Positions 10,845 to 22,860 of a stretch of 64,000 nt of DNA are shown here, piece after piece. Below the pieces are notes generated by a model. It was given only the letters and a program-made list of their open reading frames with translations. It had not been told where the DNA came from and made no database searches. How positions within the stretch are numbered: position 1 is the first letter of the stretch; each line of letters opens with the position of its first letter. The translations under genes were made by a program, and so were the position numbers. This stretch comes from Tricholomella constricta (Eukaryota; Basidiomycota; Agaricomycetes; Agaricales; Lyophyllaceae), in the NCBI GenBank assembly GCA_013368375.1, contig JAACJP010000058.1, forward strand, positions 62,001-126,000. The letters are read 5' to 3'.

Positions 10845-12665
10845 ATGCCTCAGGACTCAGTATACAAGGGTACGAGCAGACTACTCTATGAAATACCAAT
10901 AGCGACGATCTTGCCCGACCTGGGTCGTTCTGTGACACCCCAGGACATATCCTTCCCAACATCCTACGACTTAGGCCCGGCGCTCGTTATTGTCCCTGGT
11001 ACGGCTTCGAATCGTGTTCTCAAAATGCACTAACGAGTATTCTACAGTTGCGGACAGCCAAACACGACAAAAATAATGACCTAATTATGAGGCCCTGAGA
11101 AATCATTGAAATCTCTTCAAAACCTTGAAAATGTGTACTTTAGGATCATAGGAACAGGAATCAACGAGCCGATTTCTTGATTTCCAAAATTTTCAGAAAA
11201 TGACCCAAAATTTTGGCCACCTCAAAAAGTAATGCTAGAAATATGAGAATAGGCGCAATCGACTCCTTTCGACGAGCTGGTCAGGAATCTGTAAAGAACT
11301 GCCGGTCGGAAAAACTTCCAAAAATGGAAGTTCCAGCGGGATCATGCTTCGGCACCTCGGCCAACAGGTCCCAATCGGGATTCAGAAGGGTCAGCATGTG
11401 CAAATATTGTCAGATTACGTTGCAACAGATGCCCCTCCAGTGACCCCGATATATATTATTCCTAGTCTAATTTTACCTAGAGCTGAGGATGTTTCCTGAC
11501 AAGTATCAATTATGCCGGATGGATAAGTTTTTGCACCCCCCCGAGCTCTAAAGAGGTACACAATATTCATAAAATGACCTCAAAATTTTGGCCAACCCAA
11601 AACCTCGTGGGAAAAACTTCGGAAGGGTGTTTTTTGACGTCTTTCAGCAAGCTGAATCCAAATCTGAAGTCGGTTTGTCCCCAAATAATCTCAATCAGGA
11701 GATACCCAAATTGTCGTGTTTGGCTGTCCGCAACTGTAGGTTCGCCACCTGTCTGGACGCCCAAAGATCTTCCCATCGTTGTTCCCGCTGACGGGCCTGC
11801 GACTGATCCAAGGACTGTGCTTCAACCCTGCCCCCTCGATGCTATGTTTAGGGCGCTAAAAATCACATCTCCTGACCTTGCCCTGGACCAGTTCGATGTC
11901 GTTACAGACAGGAAAAACCTTCGAGCACTGTTTAACTTCTTCCGTGCGGGAAACCGGGAATCACACCGTATCGACGCTGAGCTCATCGATGGGACGCTCC
12001 TGTTCTACCTGGGCTGGTCGGCCTGGGGCTATGTCAGCTCTCCAGATCGAACTAGCTATGGGATGAACTTCGAAAGGCAGTTCACAAGCCCTCTATCCGA
12101 AGGCGCCATCCAGCATAATCGCGTCATCGCATATGGGCTTGGAGGCTTGAAAGTCATGGTCAAGTATCAGGTTGACGCCTGTCTGAGCTCGTCGACTACG
12201 GCTGTATACCAACATGCACACTCAGCATTTACGACGCCCACTGGTTTACATATCATACCATCCGGAACTACGGTATCCCCGGAGAACATAATTGAAATAA
12301 AAACCCTTCGTGCCGGCCGTAGCCCTACACATCCGCGTAGCATGCCACAGCTGTGGTTCTCTCAAAAACCGATCCTTATGACTGGAAAGCACGACGGAGC
12401 GGGGCGGTTTTCTTTCATTCAACAGACCAACGTGATGGCTTCGGGAACGCTTGAGAGATGGGAGAAGAAGAACACGCTCGCCCTTCAGAAAGTTGTTCGT
12501 TTGATCGAAATGATCAAGGAGCACCTCGCTCGCTCTCCGATCAAGAGACAGGCCATCGTATTGGACAATGGCAAGGAGTTGATCAGCGTGAAGTTCTACA
12601 GCCTCGACGACGGGTATGATACCGGGCTGCCAGGTGATCTACGCCAGACCTGGGCGAGGACGTAA
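10845..12665 (+). CDS. Conserved fungal protein (family often misnamed geranylgeranyl pyrophosphate synthetase)
   Basis: Two exons, 10845-10998 and 11740-12665, encode 359 residues. The junction restores VIVPGSPPVWTP, a hallmark of a fungal family whose members are frequently annotated as geranylgeranyl pyrophosphate synthetase. Further family-like stretches are PCPLDAMFRALKI, FDVVTDRKNLRALFNF and RVIAYGLGGLKVMVKYQVD; near the end is LPQLWF-like MPQLWFSQKP. No DDxxD prenyltransferase motif is present, so that name is not supported and the function is unknown. The intron is 741 nt, more than ten times the local norm, because a MITE lies inside it (see 11045-11736). Without the element the intron would be 47 nt with a CTAAC branch site at 11030-11034. 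The start is the first ATG in the frame; a further upstream exon cannot be excluded. Confidence 0.8.
11045..11736. mobile_element. Tc1/mariner-type MITE inside an intron
   Basis: The element is 692 bp. It begins CAGTTGCGGACAGCC and ends with the reverse complement of that sequence; the perfect terminal inverted repeat is about 26 bp (11045-11070 and 11711-11736). It is flanked by TA on both sides (11043-11044 and 11737-11738), the target-site duplication of the Tc1/mariner superfamily. No transposase frame is present, so it is non-autonomous. Two internal direct copies of a short AAAATTTTGGCCA motif occur near 11207 and 11582. It sits wholly within the intron of the gene at 10845-12665. Confidence 0.85.
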
Positions 12666-15600
12666 ATTGAAATGGACCCCACCCACATGTATTCGAGTTC
12701 TTGGTATGTTCGGGTATCATTTTTTTCCTTGATATCGTTTGCTTAGGAGACCTCATCCTCCAGGTCGATAGGAGACGCGAGCGTTTATGTGCATCATGGT
12801 CCTCGGTCTTAGATATACACACATGTGTAATATCATGAATGCCAAGATTCTGGACTGGAAATGCCTGGCCTCCTCGCGAAAATATATCAATATGGAGGCA
12901 CAATGAACGGTGTTCGCAGATTACCCTGACTTTTTCCAGGTTATCGATTATTCAGATTAAGAATCAGATTACAAGGTACGCCGATGCCGTGCTCTGACAT
13001 TCTTCCGTGATTGACACTTGAGCAATGCCTCAGTATATTTAGCACTCCTCGTAATCGAGGGTTCCGACTCGGCAATGCGTTACAAACCCACCCAGCCTGA
13101 TTTGGCTGCGAAGGCTCCATGACCGCGATCTCGCATTTGTGTGTTGAATTTTGAAACACGCAGTATCGCTTTAAACCCACGACACCGTGACGTACTCGGT
13201 ATACTCGAATGCTATGCGAGATGCTTCCGCGAATAGTCTTACCGAATTTCGGTGGTCATTGCCACAGCAACTGAGTGCGTGGTCCCAACGTTTCAGACTT
13301 TAGTTTTGAAGTGGGATTGACAATTGCTCCTTCGTTCTCTGGACGCCACCGGACAGAAAGGACCCTACCGTCATGTCAACCGTGGATATGACTGAACTTT
13401 CTTGCACACTCGTCATTCGAGACCCTCTTCTCAGCCACTCGTTCCCAAATGAAACAATAATCTCAAGGCAAGTCAGCAGACCTCCCATGAGCGCCTTCTA
13501 GCAATCCATGATCGTGAAACATCATGAGTAGAGGGCGTGCTGATGGACAAACTGCCTCTAGTTCCAATATCCTCGATGGCCATCATGCGCCAAGTTCCGA
13601 ACCCTAAGAATGCCGGCGTCAGTGCCCAGTGCCCTGTGCCCTACTGTTCTGATGACCAGGCGCAGTGGAGCATGCACACAAGGCGCCGTTTTCCCCCATA
13701 GGTGTGTTTTTTTTGTTACCATTAACGGCGTACTTGCAAGCAATGTCCAGGAAATATCGGGTCTCTCTTACCCAGCACAGCAGTTCCTCATCTTTCCTCG
13801 TTGAAGCCGATCAGTTCTTTGGTCAGGGACGAGCTTCCTCCGCTATGTTGTCCTGCCATGCTCTCCCCAACCAACATCGCATTTCCCGAATCGGGCGTCA
13901 GGCAATGTCCACGATGCCTACAAGTCCTGAACCAGTTTGCTTGAGGTTTGAGAAATTCGGCCAGACATGCCCCCAACATAGATCCGACAACAAAAAAAAC
14001 CCGCAGGCCATCGCAGGTCCGCAACCCTGCAACCGTTCCCGACTCGTTAGCAACGACCGTGATGCGACTCTATATATACACACCCAGCTTGCCTTCCAGC
14101 TATGGATCCCGGGCATCAGCCGTTCAGTCACAACATCATATCATCCGCTGTCTTCGAAGTCTCTGCATCAATGAATATGTACATGTATCCATGTCCTATA
14201 CCGACGAGTACCGCAACGCAGCGCCAGTCAACGGCGTTTACACTGGATTAAAATCAGATAAGGGAACTCCGTCTGCACGTTCCGCGACGCATGCCGCGCC
14301 TTGAAATTCTTGCCGAACACAACACTGGTAGATGGACAGTTGGTGGCGAGCACGATTGACACGACACGACAAGACACACGACGCGCCACCCTCGGCCGAA
14401 GGCCCTGCATCCCCACATTGTCATGTATGATTACGACGTAAGTAGGATGGTTCTTGAAGGAAGCGTGCCCGCCCTCTTGCATGGAAAATGTCATAAATCA
14501 TACGATTTTCTTTTTTTTCGAACTGGCATTTGGGTTGTTGTTCGCGTCCTGAGCCGCCTTTGGCACGCCAAGGGTTGTGAGCGCACTAATTACGCGTTAT
14601 TTAGCGGGTTGATGCGCGATCACCACCACCACGGGATTGGGATCGGGTGGATAAGATTAGATGGCGTGCCTGGCTTGGCTTGCTGTCATCATCGATGATA
14701 CGTTGTTTCTTTTTTTGTTTCTTTTTGCCTGATCATGACGTCGCCAGGAACTCTGCGGTCGGACTGATTAGAGGGGTCATTGTGTATTTTCAATTCGTAC
14801 TGAAGGAACATACGCTGTATACGTACCCGATGCCTGAAAGATATTCCTAAAAGATATTCCTGAAAGATCTTCCAAGTCATGACGTCCGCGCGTTCACCGA
14901 TTGTATATGTCCGTTCCAAGTGACGCAAGATGATATCATACGCTGGACGCGAAAACAATTCTTTGTTCTCCGGGAGTGGATGCATATGACGCCACCTCTC
15001 AAGATCGAAGGGAAGCAGTCTCCGCACTTCCTCTTATCCACCCGAACCGAGCTGTTCAGCTGGCCATAATTCAGCCGCGAGCCATAGTACGTCAGAGAAC
15101 GCCGGTGTTGGATCGATGAGCATAATCCAATTGCCTGCCAGCAGCTGTTCGTCCAAAAGAGCGAGATCCAACGTCAGTTCTCCAAAATTACGAGCACATG
15201 CTGATGCGACCGGAAACCAGCCGTCGGGGGCACAGCCTATCGCGCGTCTCCAGCACAGTCTGAAGCATGTGGCGCCTGTAGTCTGTTCTTTTCACTGGCT
15301 GGGATAGACAGGACGAGTGACCGAAGGACCGCATGTGCAGTCCCACGACGATAGCATCCCAAAAGCATGCTTGACCAAAGAACGGCCTCCCAAAAGCCTC
15401 TCTCATACGCACGGCGCGTTGCGATTCCCACCGGCAAATAAGAAAGAAAGAGAAGCCAAAAGCCTGTCATTGCGAACCGGAATCATGATCACCGGCCAAG
15501 TCATGTCCGCACCGCAGGCCTAAGCATGAAGGCTAAGTTCCAGGACGGTGCGAGCGGCGTAGTCTGACAGGCTTTTCGCCACGCCGGGATGCGGAACGAT

Positions 15601-17369
15601 GATGTCGGGGAAGCACATGTGCTGCCCCGAGTCGATGCCACGATCCATCGCGGCAAGCAAGACCTGGGAATGCTGCCGTGTACACCGTGGAATGAGCATA
15701 AGTAGAGGCACTGCACACTTCGATTGCGTTGCGATTGTACAAAAGATTCCCGCTTATACGAAAACACAAAGTTTCGCCACGTTGCATGGTTTTCCACATC
15801 CTAAATTGAGTGTCCTTCCCGGAAGGAAGCAATCGAACGAGAAAGCTTCAGAAGCAAATGACAGATCCTCGCAGCATATGTGTACCACAGAAGAGACAAG
15901 CACAAGGTTTTTTCCGCCACGCAACAGGTCCACGTGACGCCATGCACACAGGCACAGTGAGCCTGACATGACCCCAGCTCAGATGACAGCAGTGTCGATG
16001 GCCTCCTGCCATAAAGATTCGCTAGGACGTGGCAGGCGATGTGAACGCCATTCCCGATGAGGCGCCGGAATTTCGTAGCAGAACGTTCACGCGTCCCCGT
16101 CTCTCGTGTCTATGCGCGGTGGGTTGCTCCTCCCCGCATGGGGGCCTCGCCTCGCCACGCCTTTATCTGGGGTACAACGCGGAAATAGGTCGGAGGGTTC
16201 GACCCAAGAGACAGATTCTGGTCACTGGAGGTAAGTGTTGTGTGCTCGATGGTCAGGTCAGATGGGTTTCAACGAGCCGGCCGGGTATGGTCTACACGAA
16301 CTGGCGTGAGGACAAGGCAAGGTGGGATCCTCTTGACCTTGGCTCGGTCGGTCGGAGAAAGGATGTCAATGAGCGATATACATCTCTTGTATTAGGTCCG
16401 GGACTGGATACGGGTTGCTTGGGAGAGCTAAGAGATCATGATGTTCCTCTGGAAAGACCCAAGCGCGGCCACGCCATGATCAGGCTCAGGCTCGTCTGAC
16501 CGGAGCCTCCAAGCTGCCATTCAGAAACATACATATGCGCGCATAGGATTTGCGTTGGCCACGACATCGGAGGAGCACGGAAGAAGTTTGGCCTCGAGGG
16601 GGTAGAACATGAACATGAACAAGGAACACGGGGGCACTGCATCTCTTCCCACACAATATCGTAGGTTTGGAGCACACAAACACAGCCTTGTGCCATCCTT
16701 CGAGGAGCAAGGATTGACCCACAGTAATACATTAAAAAGCACAAGCCTCCTCGCAACATACGCTTCCACCACCCGGGCGCTACAGTGTCCACAGCACGGA
16801 CAAGCGCCCGCGTCCGGTCGGATCTTGCGACACCCAAAGCACTGCTGGGACCCACAATGATATGAATGGAGGCAGCAGAAAGCAATACAGGTCTCCTAAG
16901 ATGTTCCGAACGCGCCCGGGAAGCATCAAGTGTATTCCGGGTCGAATTCGCGCCTCGGAGAGGTGTGGGTGGTGAGAGAGTCACTTGGGTGAGACACTGA
17001 GCTGAAGCGTGGATGTGCATTATGCGTGAGTGCCGGGGCGGCTGGGCGATGAGAGTGGCCCATGGTATCTGCCAGTGTGCGCGGGTTGATCATGATCTGT
17101 GAGAATGGCAGCCGGCGTGGGATATCGTGGATGGATTCGCTTGCGACCGATTTGCCTTGAATTATGCTTGTGTGTGTGTGTACAGCTGCAGGTGTTAAAG
17201 TTTGCCGTTCAAATGCAGGGATGCTGTAGCTCAAGTGAGCCTCGAGGTGCATGTTCGTATGACACTGTAAAAGCGCAGCCAACGAACGAGAACTGGTGAC
17301 TCCCTGGGCGATGCGAATCCCCCAAGACAACTGAAATGACTCGACTACGCACACAACTGCTGACCGAGT
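12666..17369. other. Gene-poor region, 4.7 kb
   Basis: No supported gene. All open frames are short, overlap on both strands and show no family motif. A TATATATA run lies near 14068-14077. Minus-strand frames around 14690-15030 and 15240-15800 have somewhat protein-like composition but could not be joined or recognised. They may be old gene remnants. Confidence 0.4.
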
Positions 17370-18263
17370 CACACTCAAGGACCCCCGAAAATCCTGGTGG
17401 AGGTTAGATTTTCACGAAGGCGCTTTTGTCCGGACTGTTTTCGAGTGATTTAAGAGGATTTTGTCCGGAATACATCTAAGGTGCCGCCGAACTGATCGTT
17501 TTTGTCCGGATTATGGTACTGACCAGAAAAAAAGCGCTTAAATTCATTTTTTTCTTCTCTCTCTCGCATTTTCGCATTTTCGCTTGTTCAGCGGTCCGTT
17601 CGGCTGCTTGAAGGATAGATGAAGATTATAGATGAGTTCTCGAAGCGTAAGTTACAAATTGAGCGCGCAAAATCCATCTCAATTTTCCATACCACCTCCA
17701 TTTCCATCCTCCTCCGGAATCCCAATTGCATTCTTCTTATTTTTACCTCGTGCATTGTAGGCCTTGATTACACCTTCCAACTTGGACTACAAAGTCTTGA
17801 ACCTAAGAAAGTGAGCCATGTATTCATTGTTCACATGAAATCCATCATCTGGTTGTCGTGAGATAGCGGTTGCTGGCATTATAATGAGGATTCAGATGGA
17901 ATGAGTGCAAATTGGTTGGTGTTAATGATTACCGTGACTTCAGGATAGGCACTGAAGTAATGAGCCTGGTATTCTCATGTGATATTCGCAGAGGGTGAGA
18001 AGTAAAATGTATTATTGCAAGGGGATTGAACTCAAAGCCTGACCGGGAGGGGTGAAAATTCGACTGACCACTATGACATTTGTCCGGATGAGCGACTAAG
18101 CTAGCGAGCCTCCAAGACCTTTTGTCCGGATTGAAAATGTAACATTTTGCCCGGAAAATCTCAAAATGTCCGGATTCCGTTGTAACCTCCATGCTCTCCA
18201 GACCGATTTTTGTCCGGATTCGCACCTAACCTCCACCAGGATTTTCGGGGGTCCTCACACTCA
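17370..18263. mobile_element. MITE with 30-bp inverted repeats and 8-bp target duplication (hAT-like)
   Basis: The element proper is 17378-18255 (878 bp). Its ends are perfect 30-bp inverted repeats starting AGGACCCCCGAAAATCC (17378-17407 and 18226-18255). Both sides carry the 8-bp direct repeat CACACTCA (17370-17377 and 18256-18263), a target-site duplication. The subterminal regions contain several copies of TTTGTCCGGA, all in one orientation, near 17426, 17459 and 17498 on the left and near 18079, 18120 and 18209 on the right. Such subterminal repeats are typical transposase-binding sites. An 8-bp duplication fits hAT, P or KDZ elements; hAT is my first choice. There is no transposase frame. 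Confidence 0.85.
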
Positions 18264-21166
18264 CCGCAGCGGCACTTGGGGCTTTTTGGCGCAGCTCAAG
18301 GCTGTGCCACGTTTTGGCACACGTTCCTCTCAGGTGACGCGTCTGCAGATGCCGCCGGCGTTCCATTTCGGGTGAGGTAGTGGGCGCCCCTGATTCAGAT
18401 CTCTCTCTGACTCGGGAAAGTCTTGGGTGTCGTCATCGCGCTCGGCGAGTCCTCGAGCAAGTCGACTCAACTCAGCTACCACTTGGCGTGACGATACACG
18501 TATGCTCCGGCTTGCGTTCCTAAAAGCTTATTCATCGTACGACAACGCTCTTTCCATGCTGCGCTTTCTTTCCCAGAGCAAGGGTGAAAGGCGACCGAGT
18601 GTCCTTTGAGTCTTGACGCCCGGCTATTCAGATGGGCGATGATGTATGATAGGTATGTAGAGATCGAGTGCGATCGATGCAGGGTTCGAAGACGAGCGGT
18701 GTGACCGGAGAAAAAGGGATGTCAATGAAAGGAAAAACATAAAGGGACGACAAAGCTCCGGGGCTTTAGAGATGTGATTGCGATGCGCGATGGCGATAAG
18801 ATGATGTCACGGCTATTTCATCGCGGCGACGAAAGGAAGATCACAGACTTCATAAGACTTGAAAGGCTCAAAGAGTCAGGCGAACGGCCGCGTGCGTGGG
18901 CGAATCTCGGAAGACGCGACGGAAATTGCATGCAGGTGGAGGATGGAGGATAAAGAAAGGCAATGCATGGAATGGGTTTGTACAATGTTCGAAAGAAAAC
19001 AAAGAAGACATATCCTACTGACTCACTCGCAGCACACGACAGGCATCCGCATGTTCCCTATCGCCCATTGCCCATCGTACACGCCCATCTACTCATATCC
19101 CCTCTATGTATGTATGTATGTATGGGATCGATGTCTTTCATCCCCAGACACAAAGGCAATCCGCCCCCCACGCGATCGCGTCGCGTTAATCACGCTACGC
19201 ACGCACATCTCTATCGTCGTCGATCTGAATCTCAATGTGATATCTCCCCGGGGCGTGTGCTAGCCGGCAGGATCACATATCACATACGCGCGCACGATCA
19301 TGATCTCAAAGGAGGCTGTACACTACAGCGTCCCCTACCTACAGTTACCCCCACACTGCCTAATAATAGTACGCAAGCAAATGTGAAGCAGGCGTGTGCG
19401 CGTGTGACCAGCGCGAGGGAACGGCGCGTACCCCTCGTGGAACGTTGAACCTCCTCTTCAAAATCCCCACGAAAACACATGCGAGTTGGGTTTCCGCAGG
19501 CGCCAATCTCTATGGCCCTCTTTGATTCGTCCTTGTTCTTTCACTGCTGCGTGTTTCCTTCGTGCCGTGTGCTGTGGGCATGAAAGCGCCGCGTGCCACG
19601 CAGAGCCTTCGCGCCCGCGCACCCCAGCTCAGCCCACTGGCCCGGTTCGCCTCGCGCTGGCGCCCATCCTACGCACCCTAGGGCTTTGTCTCCTCCCCCC
19701 ACCGCACCGCCACCCACACCCACTCAAAGAGAACGCCACGCTGCTCTTTAATACAAAAGATGTATTATAGAGCGAAACCCTGATCAAAGCTGAGCTTTGC
19801 TGTGAACTTTGACACTTGAGCACCCGCACGCCCCTCGGGATCATCACATGAAATCGGCGATGCCAGGACGCAGCACCCTCGGGGTCTATAGTCTACTGAT
19901 CCTATGTGTGATAACGCTGTCAATGACGGTCGGGCCTGGGGGCCGGGGACTTAAGATAGTATACACACACAGAGTCAAGTCGAGTCTAATAGGCAGATGA
20001 TCGATGAGGGCGGGAGATAAGATTAGATTGGACGTTGACGCTGACCGCGGATGTCTATGTGTTTTTTTCCTGTGTTTGCGATGGCGTAAGAATGACGGGT
20101 GGGAAGAGCTCGCTGACCGAGGGTGGGTGGTAGGCAGGCATGATGAGTGCGCGCGAGATCTCGGACCGTGGCATGAGACCCGTCCCGGGCCCTGAGGCCT
20201 GATCCTCGGCGGCTGCCAGGCATTACCAACAACGACGGCGTGGGACGGTGTGGCTTCTACATTGTTGGGTCCACGGAGACGCGCAATACAAAGATCATTA
20301 GAGCAGAGTGGAGTATATGACGCCAGGGAGTTACAGGAGTCAGGAGCGCGTACGACGTCATTTTATTTTCGTATAAGGAATCCGTACCCGAGGAGCAATC
20401 CTGCGTCCCCCGCTCGACCCTGACTGTGGCCAAGGTTGAGTAATCAACAAGGCTTCACCCCACGGGACAGTCGCTTTGCGAGGAGGTTTGTTTAATGCAT
20501 GGACAGGGCGGGGACGGGACAGGACAGGACGCGATATAATTATACGCTGCACAGTTTACGTGACACGGCGAGACGTGCACCCGACCCCAACCGATTGCTG
20601 AAGTTTGAGAAAGGGACGCCTGATAAGGTGCATGGCACAAGCAACATGGTGCTCGTCCGGGACATGATAAAGCCTGTGCAGGGTACAGTATTGCAAGAAG
20701 AAGCAGAAGGAGAAGCACGATGGTTAGGTTTAGATGACCGGTGGAGACGCAGACGCAGCGACGCCAAGATGGTGAGAAGACGAAGTGGGGGACGTCGAGA
20801 TGGATGCATGTCCTACGCGTCAGCTGGGGATCACATGAGGAGACAGGGCTTGTACGGATGCGGACCGGCACGGGAGGAGGTGCTCACAGATATTATCAGA
20901 TTGTGCAAAGGAGGAATGTTGGTGAAAATGCGGGATTCACGAGGTGTGGGACGAGCCGGAAGTGAGCCGAAGACGAACCGGCTTGTGTGTGAGATGGACC
21001 CGATATATCAGGACCGGCTGGTGCGGAAGGAGATTACGCATTTGATTACGCTTAGACCGGCGAAATGAGTCGAACACCCAGGTGCACGCCAGGTGCCATA
21101 TAAGAACCCCGATGAAAGGACACGCCAACGAGGTCATCACAAACACATCAGCCCTTTTATAACCCG
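18264..21166. other. Gene-poor region, 2.9 kb, upstream of the gene at 21167
   Basis: No supported coding frame. A (TATG)5 microsatellite occupies 19105-19124. The region may hold an extended promoter of the conserved gene at 21167. Overlapping short frames on both strands have biased composition and no motifs. Confidence 0.4.
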
Positions 21167-22225
21167 ATGCCCTCCATCGACCCAGACCGCCTCGAAATGC
21201 TTCCCCGTCCCACCTCCCCTACACGCCACGCAGCCCGCGCCGCCGACATCTCCCGTCTCCTCGACCCCTCCTATTCCTCCAACGCTTATGCCTCCTCCTC
21301 CGCCTACGTCGACCGCCACGGTGACCTCCACGACCCTGACTTTCGCCACTTCCCCATCGCTGCAAAACGCCCTTCTTCCCGCTCACATGCCTACAACATG
21401 GCTACACGTCCACGCTGGGAGCTCGTCGACGAGGACGCGTTGGATGACGATGATGAAGAGGAACATTACGTGCCCAGACATCGCGACAGGTACAGCTCCA
21501 TAAATGCCCGGCGTCACCCACGGGACTCGCACTCCAACTCTTTCTCCTCATACCAACAGCAGCGTCCCATGGCGTACACCTTCCATCCCACGCCCACCTA
21601 CTCCCACCACCACCATCACCACCACACGCCACATTCGTTCGACTCGGACGAGACCGTCCTCGACGAATACGACGAGCACGACGGGTTGACCAACGAGGAC
21701 AAGGCCAGCAGCGTCTCCCGCATCATCCTCCGCACCAAACGTGAGTTTGCAAAGAAACGCCGTTCCCTCGACGGCGCCTCCCGCAGATCCACAGACAGCA
21801 GCTCCCCCACCTCCAAACCAACCGCCGTCTCCGAGGCACCCGAGGACGCCGCGTCACTCCTCGCACCGTCACACCACCACCCCCTCACCCACACCCTCTC
21901 CCACCAGTCCTATTCCCGCCGCTCCCAACACTCCCGTGCGTCTTTCCACTCAGAGCGCGAGCAACCCTCCCGCAATAACAACTACGTCAACTATACCTCC
22001 GCTTCCACTCATGACAACAACAGTAACAACCACCATCATCATCACCATCCCGAGCCATCCCCTGCCCACGATTACACGCCGTCGCAGGATAGCGAGCGGG
22101 ACCCCGTATGGACCCCAACGTGCACACAGGCATTGCGCCGCCAATGGCAGGCCCTATCCCTGCGCGTGCGTTTCGGCCTCTTCAGGGCGCAGCGCCGGAT
22201 GAAGAGCCGCCTTGCGACGCTTTAG
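21167..22225 (+). CDS. Conserved basidiomycete low-complexity protein, function unknown
   Basis: A single uninterrupted frame of 352 residues from ATG 21167. The N-terminus RLEMLPRPTSPTRHAARAAD, then ISRLLDPSY, and the block AYVDRHGDLHDPDFRHFP resemble a conserved Agaricomycete family with no assigned role. The middle is disordered: an acidic run (DEDALDDDDEEE, about residues 91-102), two His runs (seven and six residues), and Ser/Arg/His-rich stretches. The C-terminus is basic and probably helical: WTPTCTQALRRQWQALSLRV followed by RFGLFRAQRRMKSRL. No signal peptide or membrane segment is visible. The ordered ends and the long single exon make it a real gene; nothing in it names a reaction or a partner. 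Confidence 0.75.
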   Translation: MPSIDPDRLEMLPRPTSPTRHAARAADISRLLDPSYSSNAYASSSAYVDRHGDLHDPDFRHFPIAAKRPSSRSHAYNMATRPRWELVDEDALDDDDEEEHYVPRHRDRYSSINARRHPRDSHSNSFSSYQQQRPMAYTFHPTPTYSHHHHHHHTPHSFDSDETVLDEYDEHDGLTNEDKASSVSRIILRTKREFAKKRRSLDGASRRSTDSSSPTSKPTAVSEAPEDAASLLAPSHHHPLTHTLSHQSYSRRSQHSRASFHSEREQPSRNNNYVNYTSASTHDNNSNNHHHHHHPEPSPAHDYTPSQDSERDPVWTPTCTQALRRQWQALSLRVRFGLFRAQRRMKSRLATL

Positions 22226-22860
22226 CTCGCAGCGTGTTCAAACTCTCTCCCGGTCTCTTGTTTCGTCCGTCTCCTCTCTCGTCGTCTCGCATCGCAATCG
22301 TATACCCGCTCGCCGCACGCACGCACATGTTATCTTTATGCCTCTCATCCAGCATCGATCCCCCGTTCTTCGTCTTTGTCTTTGTCTCGTAGCTTTCTAC
22401 ATGCTTTCGCGGACACTCTTATCCTCATCACGCCATGCTCATCCCCCCCTCCCCTTCCGCGACATATCTCAGTCCGCGATACCTGTTCATCCTTCTCTTC
22501 ATACACGATCTTATTTTTCCAATCATCATCATCATCATCATCATCTCCCTCGCACATTTCTTTTTCCACTTGTATATTTACTTACGATGCATTGGATTTT
22601 TCTCTCCATCCATGACCACACGCCGCACTCTTTCTCACACACACGCCACGACGACGCACAGCCTCGAGGGCTATAGTTCGTGCACTTTTTTGACACGCCT
22701 TGCATATTTTTTTTCTTACCTTTCACGCACCCGGTTTACGCATCACGCACGCATTTGCCCATCCGCTTTTTTACGCACCGCAACTTGACCGTGACGATTT
22801 AAAAAAATAAAAAATAAAAACAAATGATAAGATATGTAATCCTCCGGACTGCCGTTTGAC
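22226..22860 (+). other. Probable 3' untranslated and flanking sequence
   Basis: Pyrimidine-rich sequence downstream of the gene at 21167-22225. It contains an (ATC)8 microsatellite at 22522-22545 and A-rich AATAAA-like sequence near 22803-22825, which could serve as the polyadenylation region. No gene is supported. Confidence 0.4.

Noticed and set aside
10845..12665. Naming the gene geranylgeranyl pyrophosphate synthetase
   Set aside because: Relatives carry this name in databases, but no DDxxD or other prenyltransferase motif is present and the length and composition do not fit.
13788..14131. Minus-strand gene behind the TATATATA run at 14068
   Set aside because: The frames are short, overlap, and have no motif or plausible splice chain. 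The TATA run alone is not enough.
16436..17020. 194-codon minus-strand frame
   Set aside because: Composition is typical of the antisense of GC-rich non-coding DNA. No motif, no repeat of the pattern elsewhere and no splice support.
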